Assembly: GCF_001447155.2 (NCBI RefSeq)
Contig: NZ_CP014754.1
Coordinates: 3,100,001 to 3,164,000, forward strand
Origin: Marinobacter sp. LQ44
GTDB taxonomy: Bacteria > Pseudomonadota > Gammaproteobacteria > Pseudomonadales > Oleiphilaceae
Direction of reading: 5' to 3'
Length of the DNA: 64,000 bases
Shown: piece after piece, positions 25,738 through 34,727 of the stretch
Layout: each line of letters starts with the position of its first letter
Position numbering within the stretch: position 1 is the first letter of the stretch
Translations under genes and position numbers: made by a program
Notes under the pieces: model-generated
What the model was told of the DNA's origin: nothing
Database searches by the model: none
Seen by the model: only the letters and a program-made list of their open reading frames with translations

Positions 25738-27474
25738 TCAATCTACGTTGCCCTTGCTGAGCGTTCTCAGCTCTTCCCGCTGTTCCGGGGTGAGCGTGGC
25801 CAGGTTCCGGAGCAGGGTTGCCAGTCTTTGCTGGCGCGCGGCCTCTTCGTTCGGGCTCAGCAGTTCTCTGGCGGCTGCCAGTATGCTGTCCCGGGCCGGT
25901 ATATGCTCCAGTCCATCAAACAGGTTGTAGAACCTGTCTCTGGCCTGTTTGTCCGTTGCCAGTCCCGCGACTAATGCTTTGCGGGTACTGATATTCTGTT
26001 CCATCAGCCAGCGGGCGAATCGCCCGGCCTGCTCCAGCTGGCGGTTGCTGTCAGCCAATGCTTTGACTTCCGCCGCCATTTCCGGTGCTTCCAGTAGTGC
26101 CAGGCAAAGCGTGCTGTCTTTGCTCAGCTTCACATCTATGCGTTCTTCTGTCGGCCGGCTCTGCCGCTCGCCGCGCCATCCGCGGGCTTTGAAATCATTG
26201 CCTTTGGGCCGCTCCTGCCAGGGCTTCCGGCCGCCACACAGACGCATCATTTCGTGCCACATGGCGTCCCGCAGTGTGCTGCGGGGCATTTTGTTCAGAA
26301 GCGGTTCTGCCCGGGCTCTCAGTTCGCCCCGGTGTTCCGGCAGCTCCAGGTTCAAACCTTCGCTCTGCCGGTCGAACAGGTAACGTGACAGGGGCGTTGC
26401 CGCCTCAATCCGCTGTCTGAAGGCGTCTGCGCCTTCCTTCCGGATCAGTGTGTCCGGGTCTTCACCCTGTGGCAGCATCAGAAACTGCAGGTGCAGGCCG
26501 TCGGCCATCAGTTCCAGGGCGTTCTCCATGGCGCGGTCTGCAGCACGGAAACCGGCCTGGTCGCCATCAAAGCAGAACACAATGTGCCGGACTTGCCTTA
26601 GCAGGGCGCTCAGGCTGTCCTGGTTGGTTGCGGTGCCCAGGGTTGCCACTGCATCGTGTATGCCGTTCTGGGCCAGCGCGATCACGTCCATATAGCCTTC
26701 AACCACCAGCAGTTTGTCCAGCTGGCGGATGGCTTGCCGGGCCTCATAAAGGCCGTAGATCTCCCGGCTTTTATGAAACACATCCGACTCCGGGGAGTTG
26801 ATGTATTTGGCCTTGTCGTCTCCGAGGGTGCGGCCGCCAAAGGCCACCGTTTTGCCCCGGGTGTTCCGGATCGGAAACATCACCCGATTGCGGAACAGAT
26901 CTCTTGGCCGGCCGTACTTGTCTGAAACCGTTTTGGTTTCCAGTAACGGCTCTTTCAGATCTTTCGGCGCGGCGTCAAAAAGCGCCGTTCCGGTGCCGGG
27001 CGCAAAGCCGATCTGGTACTGCTCGATGATGGCATCGTCCAGGCCGCGCTGTTTCAGGTAGTCCCGGGCGTAAGCGCCTTGCTGGCTGCCCAGGGCCGAG
27101 TGGTAGAAGCGGCTGGCGAAATCCAGGGCGTCGGTCAGGGTTCTGGCCTGTTGCATTTCCTGTCGCGCAGCGCGGTCATAAGGCACTTCCAGCCCGGCCC
27201 GTTTCGCCAGTTCTTCTACGGCTTCGGTAAAGCCCAGACCGTCGAATTCGCGGATAAAGCTGATGGCATCGCCATGAGCGCCGCACCCGAAGCAGTGGTA
27301 AAAGCCTTTGTCTGGACGAACGTTAAACGACGGTGTTTTTTCGTCGTGAAACGGACAACAGGCCTTGTAATTGGCGCCAGCCTTTTTGAGGGTGATGCGG
27401 CTACCGATCAGTTCTGCCAGATCAATCCGATCAAGCAGGTCTTCAACAAATCGTTGAGGGATCAGTCCGCTCAT
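25738..27474 (-). CDS. dnaG: DNA primase
   Basis: 578 residues. An N-terminal CHC2 zinc domain (CCPFHDEKTPSF near residue 40, then FHCFGCGAHG-type CFGCGAHGD near 60) binds the template. The catalytic core has the TOPRIM motif LLVVEGYMDV (~residue 262) and FCFDGDQAG. The C-terminal helical domain binds DnaB. It makes RNA primers at the replication fork. It stands between rpsU and rpoD, with an intrinsic terminator before it that should lower its expression relative to rpsU. Confidence 0.97.
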   Translation of the reverse strand: MSGLIPQRFVEDLLDRIDLAELIGSRITLKKAGANYKACCPFHDEKTPSFNVRPDKGFYHCFGCGAHGDAISFIREFDGLGFTEAVEELAKRAGLEVPYDRAARQEMQQARTLTDALDFASRFYHSALGSQQGAYARDYLKQRGLDDAIIEQYQIGFAPGTGTALFDAAPKDLKEPLLETKTVSDKYGRPRDLFRNRVMFPIRNTRGKTVAFGGRTLGDDKAKYINSPESDVFHKSREIYGLYEARQAIRQLDKLLVVEGYMDVIALAQNGIHDAVATLGTATNQDSLSALLRQVRHIVFCFDGDQAGFRAADRAMENALELMADGLHLQFLMLPQGEDPDTLIRKEGADAFRQRIEAATPLSRYLFDRQSEGLNLELPEHRGELRARAEPLLNKMPRSTLRDAMWHEMMRLCGGRKPWQERPKGNDFKARGWRGERQSRPTEERIDVKLSKDSTLCLALLEAPEMAAEVKALADSNRQLEQAGRFARWLMEQNISTRKALVAGLATDKQARDRFYNLFDGLEHIPARDSILAAARELLSPNEEAARQQRLATLLRNLATLTPEQREELRTLSKGNVD

Positions 27475-27531
27475 GGTGGCTCCACTTCAGTCGGGGTGCC
27501 TGATACAAACCGGTATTCACCATAGCCAAAA

Positions 27532-27560
27532 ATGCCGCCGAAGCCAGGCCTCGGCGGCAT
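27532..27560 (-). terminator. Intrinsic terminator between rpsU and dnaG
   Basis: ATGCCGCCGA (27532-27541) and TCGGCGGCAT (27551-27560) form a perfect 10-bp stem with a 9-nt loop, followed on the minus strand by TTTTTGG. A partial terminator at this place is known in the E. coli operon, where it makes S21 more abundant than primase. Confidence 0.85.
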
Positions 27561-27627
27561 TTTCAGTTTGCCGGAGAAGGCGAAACGCCGTTCCGGCAAT
27601 CAGTCTTGCTGTCGATGCGCGCTGAAC

Positions 27628-27843
27628 TCAGTACAGACGCTCGAACTTACGCTGCTCACGCTGAAGCTTCTTGAGATGACGCTTAACGGCGGCAGCTGCT
27701 TTACGCTTACGAACAGCGGTCGGCTTCTCGTAGTGCTCACGACGACGTACTTCAGACAGTACACCGGCCTTCTCGCAGGAACGCTTGAAGCGACGCAGTG
27801 CTACATCAAACGGCTCATTCTCTTTCACTTTAACAGCTGGCAT
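27628..27843 (-). CDS. rpsU: Ribosomal protein bS21
   Basis: 71 residues: [20 protein letters not shown] at the start, then SCEKAGVL and [20 protein letters not shown]. Length and sequence are typical of bS21 in this group. It is a 30S subunit protein that helps mRNA pairing with the 16S tail. First gene of the macromolecular synthesis operon, divergent from tsaD. Confidence 0.98.
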   Translation of the reverse strand: MPAVKVKENEPFDVALRRFKRSCEKAGVLSEVRRREHYEKPTAVRKRKAAAAVKRHLKKLQREQRKFERLY

Positions 27844-28077
27844 TCGAAAATCACCTACCTGATAGATTCGGTTTCAATTGGTTCCGCGGGCCTTGGCCAT
27901 GCGGGCTCGATACCTGGTCAGATTGGCTAAAACTCGACCAGTGCATAATTTAGGGCGGCAATGATAGCCGCTGGATATGTTCAGGTCAATGACTGTTCAA
28001 TGAAACTGCCGGAGCCTTTCGGGTTTCTGCTAAAATGCCGCCAGTTCCTCATTCCCATTTCGGACGCGGCCCAGACT

Positions 28078-29133
28078 ATGCTGATTCTTGGTATTGAAAC
28101 CTCCTGTGACGAAACCGGCGTTGCCCTGTATGACACCGAGCAGGGCTTGCTGGCCCACGCGCTGTTCAGCCAGATTGCTATGCATGCGGATTATGGCGGG
28201 GTAGTGCCTGAGCTGGCGTCCCGTGACCATGTTCGCAAACTGTTGCCGCTGTGTGACCAGGTATTGGCCAAGGCTGGCAGGGATCGTAGCGATCTTGAAG
28301 GGATAGCCTACACCGCCGGCCCCGGGCTGGTTGGGGCGCTGATGGTGGGTGGTTCCGTGGCCCATGCTCTGGGTTTCGCGCTGGGCATTCCGGTGCTGGG
28401 TGTTCACCACATGGAAGGGCATTTGCTGGCGCCAATGTTGGAAGACAACCCGCCAGCGTTTCCTTTTGTTGCTCTGCTGGTGTCCGGTGGCCACACCCAG
28501 CTGGTCCGGGTGGATGGTATCGGACAGTACCAGATGCTGGGAGAGTCGGTGGATGATGCTGCCGGCGAAGCCTTTGATAAAACCGCCAAGATGCTCGGGC
28601 TGGATTACCCGGGAGGCCCCCGGGTAGCAGCCTTGGCGGAAAAGGGCCGCGAGGGGATCTACCGTTTCCCCCGGCCAATGACGGATCGTCCCGGGCTGGA
28701 TTTCAGCTTCAGCGGCTTGAAAACGTTTACCCTGAACACGGTGAACGATGCGAAAGATAACGATGCCTTCGATGAGCAGGTAAAAGCAGACATCGCCCTG
28801 GCATTTGAGGCGGCGGTAGTGGATACCCTGACTATCAAGTGCCGGAGGGCGTTGGAGCAAACCGGTTGCAAGCGCCTGGTTATTGCCGGTGGAGTAAGCG
28901 CCAACAAGCGGCTGCGGGCAGGGCTGGAAAAGATGACCGCGAAACTCAATGGCTCGGTGTTTTACGCCCGCCCGGAGTTCTGTACCGACAACGGCGCGAT
29001 GATTGCGTATGCCGGTGCCCAGCGGCTCAAGAGCGGTCAAAGGGACGGTGAGCGCATTGTGTCTGTGCCGCGCTGGCCGATGAATACCTTGCCGCCGGTT
29101 AACGAGCCGCGGGCGAACGGCCTGGTTGATTAA
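28078..29133 (+). CDS. tsaD: tRNA N6-threonylcarbamoyladenosine transferase subunit
   Basis: 351 residues from the ATG at 28078, giving the standard start [19 protein letters not shown]; longer in-frame starts add no conserved residues. [10 protein letters not shown] carries the two metal-binding histidines. SGGHTQLV and GVSANKRLR are other ASKHA-fold landmarks. With TsaB, TsaC and TsaE it makes t6A37 on ANN-decoding tRNAs. The gene is divergent from rpsU and convergent with plsY. Confidence 0.97.
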   Translation: MLILGIETSCDETGVALYDTEQGLLAHALFSQIAMHADYGGVVPELASRDHVRKLLPLCDQVLAKAGRDRSDLEGIAYTAGPGLVGALMVGGSVAHALGFALGIPVLGVHHMEGHLLAPMLEDNPPAFPFVALLVSGGHTQLVRVDGIGQYQMLGESVDDAAGEAFDKTAKMLGLDYPGGPRVAALAEKGREGIYRFPRPMTDRPGLDFSFSGLKTFTLNTVNDAKDNDAFDEQVKADIALAFEAAVVDTLTIKCRRALEQTGCKRLVIAGGVSANKRLRAGLEKMTAKLNGSVFYARPEFCTDNGAMIAYAGAQRLKSGQRDGERIVSVPRWPMNTLPPVNEPRANGLVD

Positions 29134-29145
29134 CCCGGCCGGGCT

Positions 29146-29745
29146 TCAGAGCCCGGTTTCCCGACCCTGGGCGAGGCGGATCAGGTTGTTGCGGTGGCGC
29201 ACAACGATCAGCAGGGTCAGCAGCCCGAACAGTGGCAGGGTTTCCGGCTCAATCAGCGCGCTGATAACCGGCCCACTGGTAACCGCCACCAGGGAGGCCA
29301 GTGCTGAAATGCGCCAGCGCCACATGATCAGCAGCCAAAGCAGCGCCATGATACCGGTGGTCACCGGCGCCAACGCCAAACCGGCCCCGAGTGCTGTGGC
29401 CACGCCCTTGCCGCCTTTGAAACGATAGAACAAGGGAATCATGTGGCCGGTGACCGCGCACAGTGCCACCATGGCCTGAACCAGTATCGACATACCCGCA
29501 ACGTGTGATAGCCACACTGGCAGCCAGCCTTTGAAGGCATCCAGTACCAGTGTAGCCACCGCCGGTTGCCAGCCACCGGCCCGGTATACGTTGGTGGCGC
29601 CGGGGTTGCCGGAGCCCAGGGCTCTTGGGTCAGGCAGGCGCCAGAGCCTGCATACCGGGATGGCAAACAGCACGGAGCCGGCCAGGTAGGCGCCGAAGCA
29701 GAGTGCGACAATCAGAACTGGGTTACTGGTCAGGTTCATGGCCAT
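29146..29745 (-). CDS. plsY: Acyl-phosphate glycerol-3-phosphate acyltransferase
   Basis: About 199 residues from the ATG at 29745 (another ATG two codons on). Five or so helices with the three PlsY motifs: ALGSGNPGATNVYR-type (here LGSGNPGATNVYRAGG), GHMIPLFYRFKGGKGVAT, and VVRHRNNLIRL at the end. It makes lysophosphatidic acid from acyl-phosphate and glycerol-3-phosphate in the inner membrane. Divergent from folB, as in Pseudomonas. Confidence 0.95.
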   Translation of the reverse strand: MAMNLTSNPVLIVALCFGAYLAGSVLFAIPVCRLWRLPDPRALGSGNPGATNVYRAGGWQPAVATLVLDAFKGWLPVWLSHVAGMSILVQAMVALCAVTGHMIPLFYRFKGGKGVATALGAGLALAPVTTGIMALLWLLIMWRWRISALASLVAVTSGPVISALIEPETLPLFGLLTLLIVVRHRNNLIRLAQGRETGL

Positions 29746-29884
29746 ATCACGGGCGCGCAGACGGCGCCGGGTGTTCTGTGAGAAAATGCCCGCCCTGAAG
29801 CTCAGTACACAGGCAAACTCCCACACTATCGTTTGCCTGCACATTATTCAATCAGCCTTGAGTGGAACACACTGGGAGTCCGGT

Positions 29885-30256
29885 TTGGCAGAAGGTTTGG
29901 TAGACACAGTGCTCATCGAGGGCCTGGCAGTGGACACCGTGATCGGCGTTTACGATTGGGAGAGGGAAGTCACCCAGCGGATACTGGTGGATCTTGAAAT
30001 GGCCTGGGACAACCGTGCGCCCGGGGCCAGCGACAATGTCGCCGATGCACTGGATTACGCGGCCGTTAGTGAGCGGGTGAGTGAATGCCTGCAAACCCTG
30101 AAACCCCAGCTGCTGGAACGGGCAGCGGAGGAGATTGCTGCGCTGTTGCAGTCGGAATTTGGTGTTCGCTGGCTACGGCTGACCCTGAACAAGCCCGGGG
30201 CCGTGCCGGCTGCGCGCTCCGTGGGCGTCCGGATTGTGCGGGGAACGCGGGCATGA
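29885..30256 (+). CDS. folB: Dihydroneopterin aldolase
   Basis: 123 residues if translation starts at TTG 29885, which has GGGAG six bases upstream; a GTG at 29909 is the alternative and no ATG fits. GVYDWEREVTQRILVDLEM is the family's N-terminal signature, and RLTLNKPGAVPAARSVGVRI carries the conserved catalytic Lys. It cleaves dihydroneopterin in folate synthesis. It overlaps folK by 4 bp (ATGA), so the two folate steps are coupled. Confidence 0.92.
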   Translation: MAEGLVDTVLIEGLAVDTVIGVYDWEREVTQRILVDLEMAWDNRAPGASDNVADALDYAAVSERVSECLQTLKPQLLERAAEEIAALLQSEFGVRWLRLTLNKPGAVPAARSVGVRIVRGTRA

Positions 30257-30768
30257 GCCGGGTTTACATCAGTGTTGGTACTAACATCGAGCGATACCGC
30301 CATGTCACTGTGGCACTGGACGCGCTGGCAGGGTGGTTTGGAGATTTGACCATCTCGCCGGTTTACGAGAGTGAATCCGTCGGTTTTGAAGGTTCCGATT
30401 TCCTCAATCTGGTGGTGGGAATCGACACCGGGCTTTCGGTGGGAGAGCTGTCCCGCCGGTTCAAGCAGTTGGAAGCCGACAACGGCCGAGCCCGATCTGC
30501 GCCCAAATTCAGCCCTCGAACCCTGGATCTGGATATATTGACCTATGATGATTCTGTCGGGGTGGTCGACGGTGTCGAGCTGCCGAGGGCGGAGATTCTC
30601 AAGAACGCTTTCGTGTTGCGGCCGCTGGCAGACATTGCCGGGGCGGAAATGCATCCGGCCTGCCGGCAAACTTACCAGCAGCTCTGGCAGGACTACCAGC
30701 GTGACCAGCAGCTCTGGCCGGTCGACTTCAGCTGGCAGGGGCGCCAGATTTCACGGGCGGTTGGCTGA
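30253..30768 (+). CDS. folK: HPPK-like 2-amino-4-hydroxy-6-hydroxymethyldihydropteridine diphosphokinase
   Basis: 171 residues from the ATG overlapping the folB stop. RVYISVGTNIERYRHVTVAL resembles the HPPK start GSN(I)(D/E), and FSPRTLDLDILTYDD is the signature R-x-LDLDI(L) that binds magnesium-ATP. A second folK lies at 34227-34727 and matches the canonical enzyme better (GLGSNQEDP, WGPRTLDLDLLLYG). This one, with 'GTN' for 'GSN', may be the divergent paralogue seen next to folB in pseudomonads. Its activity is likely but not certain. Confidence 0.8.
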   Translation: MSRVYISVGTNIERYRHVTVALDALAGWFGDLTISPVYESESVGFEGSDFLNLVVGIDTGLSVGELSRRFKQLEADNGRARSAPKFSPRTLDLDILTYDDSVGVVDGVELPRAEILKNAFVLRPLADIAGAEMHPACRQTYQQLWQDYQRDQQLWPVDFSWQGRQISRAVG

Positions 30769-32412
30769 CCTGAATAGCCGGATCATCTGGTCGGTGGCAC
30801 TGTCGCCGGCGGTGCCTTCGAATTTATCCCCGAGCAGCCGGGGCAGGATCTGGTTGCCAATCTGCTTGCCCAGTTCCACGCCCCACTGATCAAAGCAATC
30901 GATATCCCAGATCACGCTTTGCACGAAGGTGCGGTGCTCATACAGCGCGATCACGGCCCCAAGGGTTGTCGGGGTAATCTTTTCCATCACCAGAATATTG
31001 CTGGGTTTATTGCCCGGGATTTCCTTGTGGGGCGCCAGTGCCTGCGCCGTGTCTTGGTCCATGCCCGCCTGTAACAGTTCCTGCTCCGCCTCGGCCCGGG
31101 TTTTCCCGGCCATCATCGCGCTGGCCTGGCTCAGGCAGTTGGCAAACAGGGTAGCGTGGTGATGTTCCACCGGGTTGTGAGACTGTAAAGGGATGATGAA
31201 GTCAGCCGGGATCAGCCGTGTGCCCTGGTGAATCAGCTGGTGGTAAGCGTGCTGGCCATTGGCGCCAACGCCGCCCCACAGGATTGGCCCGGTCTGGTAA
31301 TCCACCGCGTTGCCGTTCTGGGTTACCCGCTTACCATTACTTTCCATATCCAGCTGTTGCAAGTGCTCAGGCAGATGCTTGAGGTATTCGTCATACGGTA
31401 GAACGGCGTGGCTCTGTGCATCCCAGAAGTTGTTGTACCAGACGCTCAGCATGGCCATGATCACTGGCAGGTTGCTGGCTGCTGGCTGTTCACGGAAGTG
31501 ACAGTCCATCGCGTGAGCGCCCTCAAGCAGCGCCCGGAAGTGCTCCATGCCGATGGTCAGGGCAATGGGCAGGCCTATGGCCGACCAGAGTGAGTAGCGG
31601 CCCCCTACCCAGTCCCACATGGGGAAGATGTTGGTGCGGTCGATGCCAAACCGGATGGCTTCGTCCACGTTGGCGGTCACAGCCAGGAAATGCCGGGCCA
31701 CCGCGGGCTTACTGCCGCTCTTATCGAGAAACCATTGGCGGGCCAGCAGGCTGTTATCCAGGGTTTCCTGGGTACGGAACGACTTCGACTGCACCAGGAA
31801 TAAGGTGGTTTCCGGGTTCAGCGACCTCAAGGTTTCTGCGATGTCGGTGCCGTCGATGTTGGCGACAAAGTGGCAGTTCAGCTGGCCGTGCCAGAAAGGT
31901 TTCAGGGCTTCCACCACCAGTTTCGGGCCGAGGAACGAGCCGCCGATACCGATGCTCACCACGTCGGTAAAGGGTTTGTTGGTATAACCGGTATGGCGGC
32001 CCTCGGTGATGGCAGACACCAGCTCTGCCATTCTGTCGAGTGTGGCGTGTACTTCCGGAATAATGTTTTCACCGTGTACCCGAACGTCCTGGCCGCGGGG
32101 TTGGCGCAATGCCGTGTGCAGGGCGGGGCGGTTTTCCGTTCGATTGACGATGCCGCCATCAAACAGCGCATTTCGCTGCTGCACCAGGCCACAGGCCTGG
32201 GCCAGGTCCATCAGCGCGTTGAAGGTGGCATCGGTAAGCCGATTGCGGGAGAAGTCCAGGGTCAGACCGGCGCCGCTCACCAGGTACCGCTGGGCTCGCT
32301 GCGGGTCGTCCCTGAACAGATCCCGTATCGGCGTTCCGGCCAGCTGATCCTTGAATTGGGCCAGAACCCGCCATTCCGGAAGGTGAGTCAGTGGTGCCGG
32401 TTTGTCGAGCAT
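30751..32412 (-). CDS. pgi: Glucose-6-phosphate isomerase
   Basis: 553 residues. GIGGSFLGPKLVVEAL and FVANIDGTD are sugar-phosphate-binding landmarks. VQSKSFRTQETLDN is the PGI signature 1 region, and GGVGANGQHAYHQLIHQGTR includes the catalytic-site stretch. The final helix carries the conserved Lys region, FDQWGVELGKQI. It interconverts glucose-6-phosphate and fructose-6-phosphate. Its 3' end overlaps that of folK by 18 bp in convergent orientation. Confidence 0.97.
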   Translation of the reverse strand: MLDKPAPLTHLPEWRVLAQFKDQLAGTPIRDLFRDDPQRAQRYLVSGAGLTLDFSRNRLTDATFNALMDLAQACGLVQQRNALFDGGIVNRTENRPALHTALRQPRGQDVRVHGENIIPEVHATLDRMAELVSAITEGRHTGYTNKPFTDVVSIGIGGSFLGPKLVVEALKPFWHGQLNCHFVANIDGTDIAETLRSLNPETTLFLVQSKSFRTQETLDNSLLARQWFLDKSGSKPAVARHFLAVTANVDEAIRFGIDRTNIFPMWDWVGGRYSLWSAIGLPIALTIGMEHFRALLEGAHAMDCHFREQPAASNLPVIMAMLSVWYNNFWDAQSHAVLPYDEYLKHLPEHLQQLDMESNGKRVTQNGNAVDYQTGPILWGGVGANGQHAYHQLIHQGTRLIPADFIIPLQSHNPVEHHHATLFANCLSQASAMMAGKTRAEAEQELLQAGMDQDTAQALAPHKEIPGNKPSNILVMEKITPTTLGAVIALYEHRTFVQSVIWDIDCFDQWGVELGKQIGNQILPRLLGDKFEGTAGDSATDQMIRLFRSANRP

Positions 32413-32467
32413 CAGAGGTTCCTTGTCTGTTCGCCGCCGGACAGTCTTCAGGCGGTGGTTCCTGGTG

Positions 32468-33316
32468 TTATCGGGTGACGCTAAGGTTGTCGATTAGCCG
32501 GGTGGTCCCTAAAAACGCCGCGACCAGGAGTGTCAGCTCCCGATCTGATTCGATGGCAGGTTTCAGCGTCTGGCTATTCACAATGTTGAAATAGTCCGGG
32601 CGTAGCCCGGCCTTGGCCAGCGTGTCGTTCGCTTCCCGTGCCAGATCGTCAAAATCGGAGCGGCCCTGTTCCAGTTGCGCAGCCACGTTGGTCAACGTCT
32701 GATACACCACCGGCGCAATGGCTCTTTCCTCTTCATTGAGATAACCGTTCCGTGAGCTTTTCGCCAGCCCGTCCTCTTCGCGAACAGTGGGGGCGCCAAT
32801 AATTTCAACCGGGATCATCAGGTCCCGGGTCAGTTTGCGGATGACGGCCAATTGCTGGAAATCTTTCTCGCCGAACACTGCCAGGTCGGGCTGAACCATG
32901 TTGAACAGCATGGTGACGACCGTTGCCACACCCTCGAAGTGCCCTGGCCGGCTGGCACCGCAGTGCCCTTCGCTGATTTCCGGCACAACCACTTTAGTTT
33001 GTCGGGCCAGACCTTCGGGGTAAATCTCGTCCGCCGAAGGCGCGAACACCAGGGTGTTGCCAGCGGCGGCCAGCTTGTCCTGGTCGTCGGCGAGTGTGCG
33101 GGGGTAAGTGTCCAGGTCTTCGTTGGCGCCGAACTGCATCGGATTGACAAAAATGCTGGTGACAACGATATCCGCTGCCTCTGCCGCCTTCCGTACCAGC
33201 GAAACGTGGCCCTCGTGCAGATTGCCCATGGTGGGCACCAGGCCAATGGTTTTACCCTGCTGCCGGTAGCTGCGCAGAATGGTTCGGAGCTCTTTGAGTG
33301 AATGTACGGTTCTCAT
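32468..33316 (-). CDS. panC: Pantothenate synthetase
   Basis: 282 residues from the ATG at 33316, overlapping the panB stop by 4 bp. [19 protein letters not shown] holds the ATP-binding HxGH motif, and [15 protein letters not shown] is the KMSKS-equivalent and pantoate-binding region, followed by [15 protein letters not shown]. It joins pantoate and beta-alanine. The frame extends far upstream inside panB, but that part is out-of-family. Confidence 0.96.
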   Translation of the reverse strand: MRTVHSLKELRTILRSYRQQGKTIGLVPTMGNLHEGHVSLVRKAAEAADIVVTSIFVNPMQFGANEDLDTYPRTLADDQDKLAAAGNTLVFAPSADEIYPEGLARQTKVVVPEISEGHCGASRPGHFEGVATVVTMLFNMVQPDLAVFGEKDFQQLAVIRKLTRDLMIPVEIIGAPTVREEDGLAKSSRNGYLNEEERAIAPVVYQTLTNVAAQLEQGRSDFDDLAREANDTLAKAGLRPDYFNIVNSQTLKPAIESDRELTLLVAAFLGTTRLIDNLSVTR

Positions 33317-34107
33317 GCCTTGAACGTATGCTCCTCGGCCGGAAATGAACGCGCCTTGACGGCCTGGGCGTAGGCGGCGATGGCCTCCGGAATAGAGTTG
33401 GTTTCCGCCAGGAAGTTCTTCACGAAGCGGGGTTTGCGGCCGGTGGTGATGCCCAGCATATCGTGCAGCACCAGTACCTGGCCGTCGGTGTCTGCGCCTG
33501 CGCCAATGCCGATCACCGGGGCCCGGACGGCCTGGGTGATGCGGGCCGCCAGAGGGGCGGGTACGCATTCCAGAAGGATGACATCGGCGCCGGCCGATTC
33601 CAGCTCGCAGGCATGCTCGATCATGGCTTCGGCAGCCTTTTCGTCACGGCCCTGAACCTTGTAGCCGCCAAACTTGTTGACGAATTGTGGCGTCAGCCCC
33701 AGGTGGGCGCACACCGGCACACCGCGCTCGCTAAGCGCTTCGATGGTGTCTTTCATCCAGTCGGTGCCTTCAAGCTTGACCATGTGGGCGCCGGCGCGCA
33801 TGAGTTCTGCGGCGTTTTCCAGGGCATCGGTCACGGTGCCGTACGACATAAAGGGCATATCGGCCATGATCAGTGATCCCTGGTTGCCTTTGGCAACGCA
33901 GCTGGTGTGGTAAACCATCTGTTCCATTGTGACCGGCAGGGTGCTGTCATGCCCCTGCAGGACCATGCCCAGCGAATCACCAATCAGGATAACGTCAACG
34001 CCGGCCTCACTGACCACATGTGCGAAGGTGGCATCGTAGGAGGTCAGGGCCGAGAAGGCTTCGCCCTTTTGCTTGTATTCCCTCAGGGTATTGATGGTAA
34101 CTGCCAT
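33313..34107 (-). CDS. panB: 3-methyl-2-oxobutanoate hydroxymethyltransferase
   Basis: 264 residues. [20 protein letters not shown], then [20 protein letters not shown] (metal-binding Asp) and VKLEGTDW are conserved. [20 protein letters not shown] is the C-terminal signature. It forms ketopantoate from ketoisovalerate using methylene-THF. Operon panB-panC with 4-bp overlap; folK and pcnB precede it on the same strand. Confidence 0.97.
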   Translation of the reverse strand: MAVTINTLREYKQKGEAFSALTSYDATFAHVVSEAGVDVILIGDSLGMVLQGHDSTLPVTMEQMVYHTSCVAKGNQGSLIMADMPFMSYGTVTDALENAAELMRAGAHMVKLEGTDWMKDTIEALSERGVPVCAHLGLTPQFVNKFGGYKVQGRDEKAAEAMIEHACELESAGADVILLECVPAPLAARITQAVRAPVIGIGAGADTDGQVLVLHDMLGITTGRKPRFVKNFLAETNSIPEAIAAYAQAVKARSFPAEEHTFKA

Positions 34108-34226
34108 AAGATCCTTGCCTTTTGGGTGGATGGGCCGGTTCTGGCTCGGGGTCGTCCGAGCTCAGAGCGATAGATTAATGCCGGGGTATATCGGACACAA
34201 GAGTAGCATGGGAGTCTGGCTTGGGG

Positions 34227-34727
34227 TCAGTGACTTCCGGCCTTTGGGGGCAATAATCGAAGCTGGTTGTCCGGGCATGCTTGTCGCAGTGTTTCAATGC
34301 TTCGGCCATCGGGCAGCACCAGCTCGGGATTCAGATCGAGCAGGGGCTGCAGCACGAAGTCCCGGTTGGCCAGCTCGGCATGGGGTACGGTCAGTCGCTC
34401 GTCGTGGATGCTGTCGTTGCCGTAAAGCAGCAGGTCAAGGTCCAGGGTTCGGGGCCCCCAGTGGCGCAGTCGCTCCCGGCCGTGAGCCTGTTCGATGGCT
34501 TGAAGATGATCCAGTAACTGGTGCGGCGTCAGCTCCGTGGACAATTGCACGGCGCCATTCACGAAGTCCGGTTGATCCTGGGGGCCAACCGGCCGGCTGG
34601 CATAGAAGGCAGACTGTGCCAGCAAGGTGGTGTCGGGCAGGCTGGCCAGTTCAGCAACCGCGCGTGCCAGCTGTGCGGTTGGGTCTTCCTGATTGCTGCC
34701 CAGCCCAACATAGGCCACGACAGTCAT
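34227..34727 (-). CDS. folK: 2-amino-4-hydroxy-6-hydroxymethyldihydropteridine diphosphokinase
   Basis: 166 residues. VVAYVGLGSNQEDPTAQLAR opens the protein. RPVGPQDQPDFVNGAV and HWGPRTLDLDLLLYGND are the HPPK signatures with the two magnesium-binding aspartates, and VPHAELANRDFVLQPL follows. It transfers pyrophosphate from ATP to the pterin in folate synthesis. The start overlaps the pcnB stop by 4 bp. This is the canonical folK of the pcnB-folK-panBC group; the copy next to folB is a paralogue. Confidence 0.95.
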   Translation of the reverse strand: MTVVAYVGLGSNQEDPTAQLARAVAELASLPDTTLLAQSAFYASRPVGPQDQPDFVNGAVQLSTELTPHQLLDHLQAIEQAHGRERLRHWGPRTLDLDLLLYGNDSIHDERLTVPHAELANRDFVLQPLLDLNPELVLPDGRSIETLRQACPDNQLRLLPPKAGSH

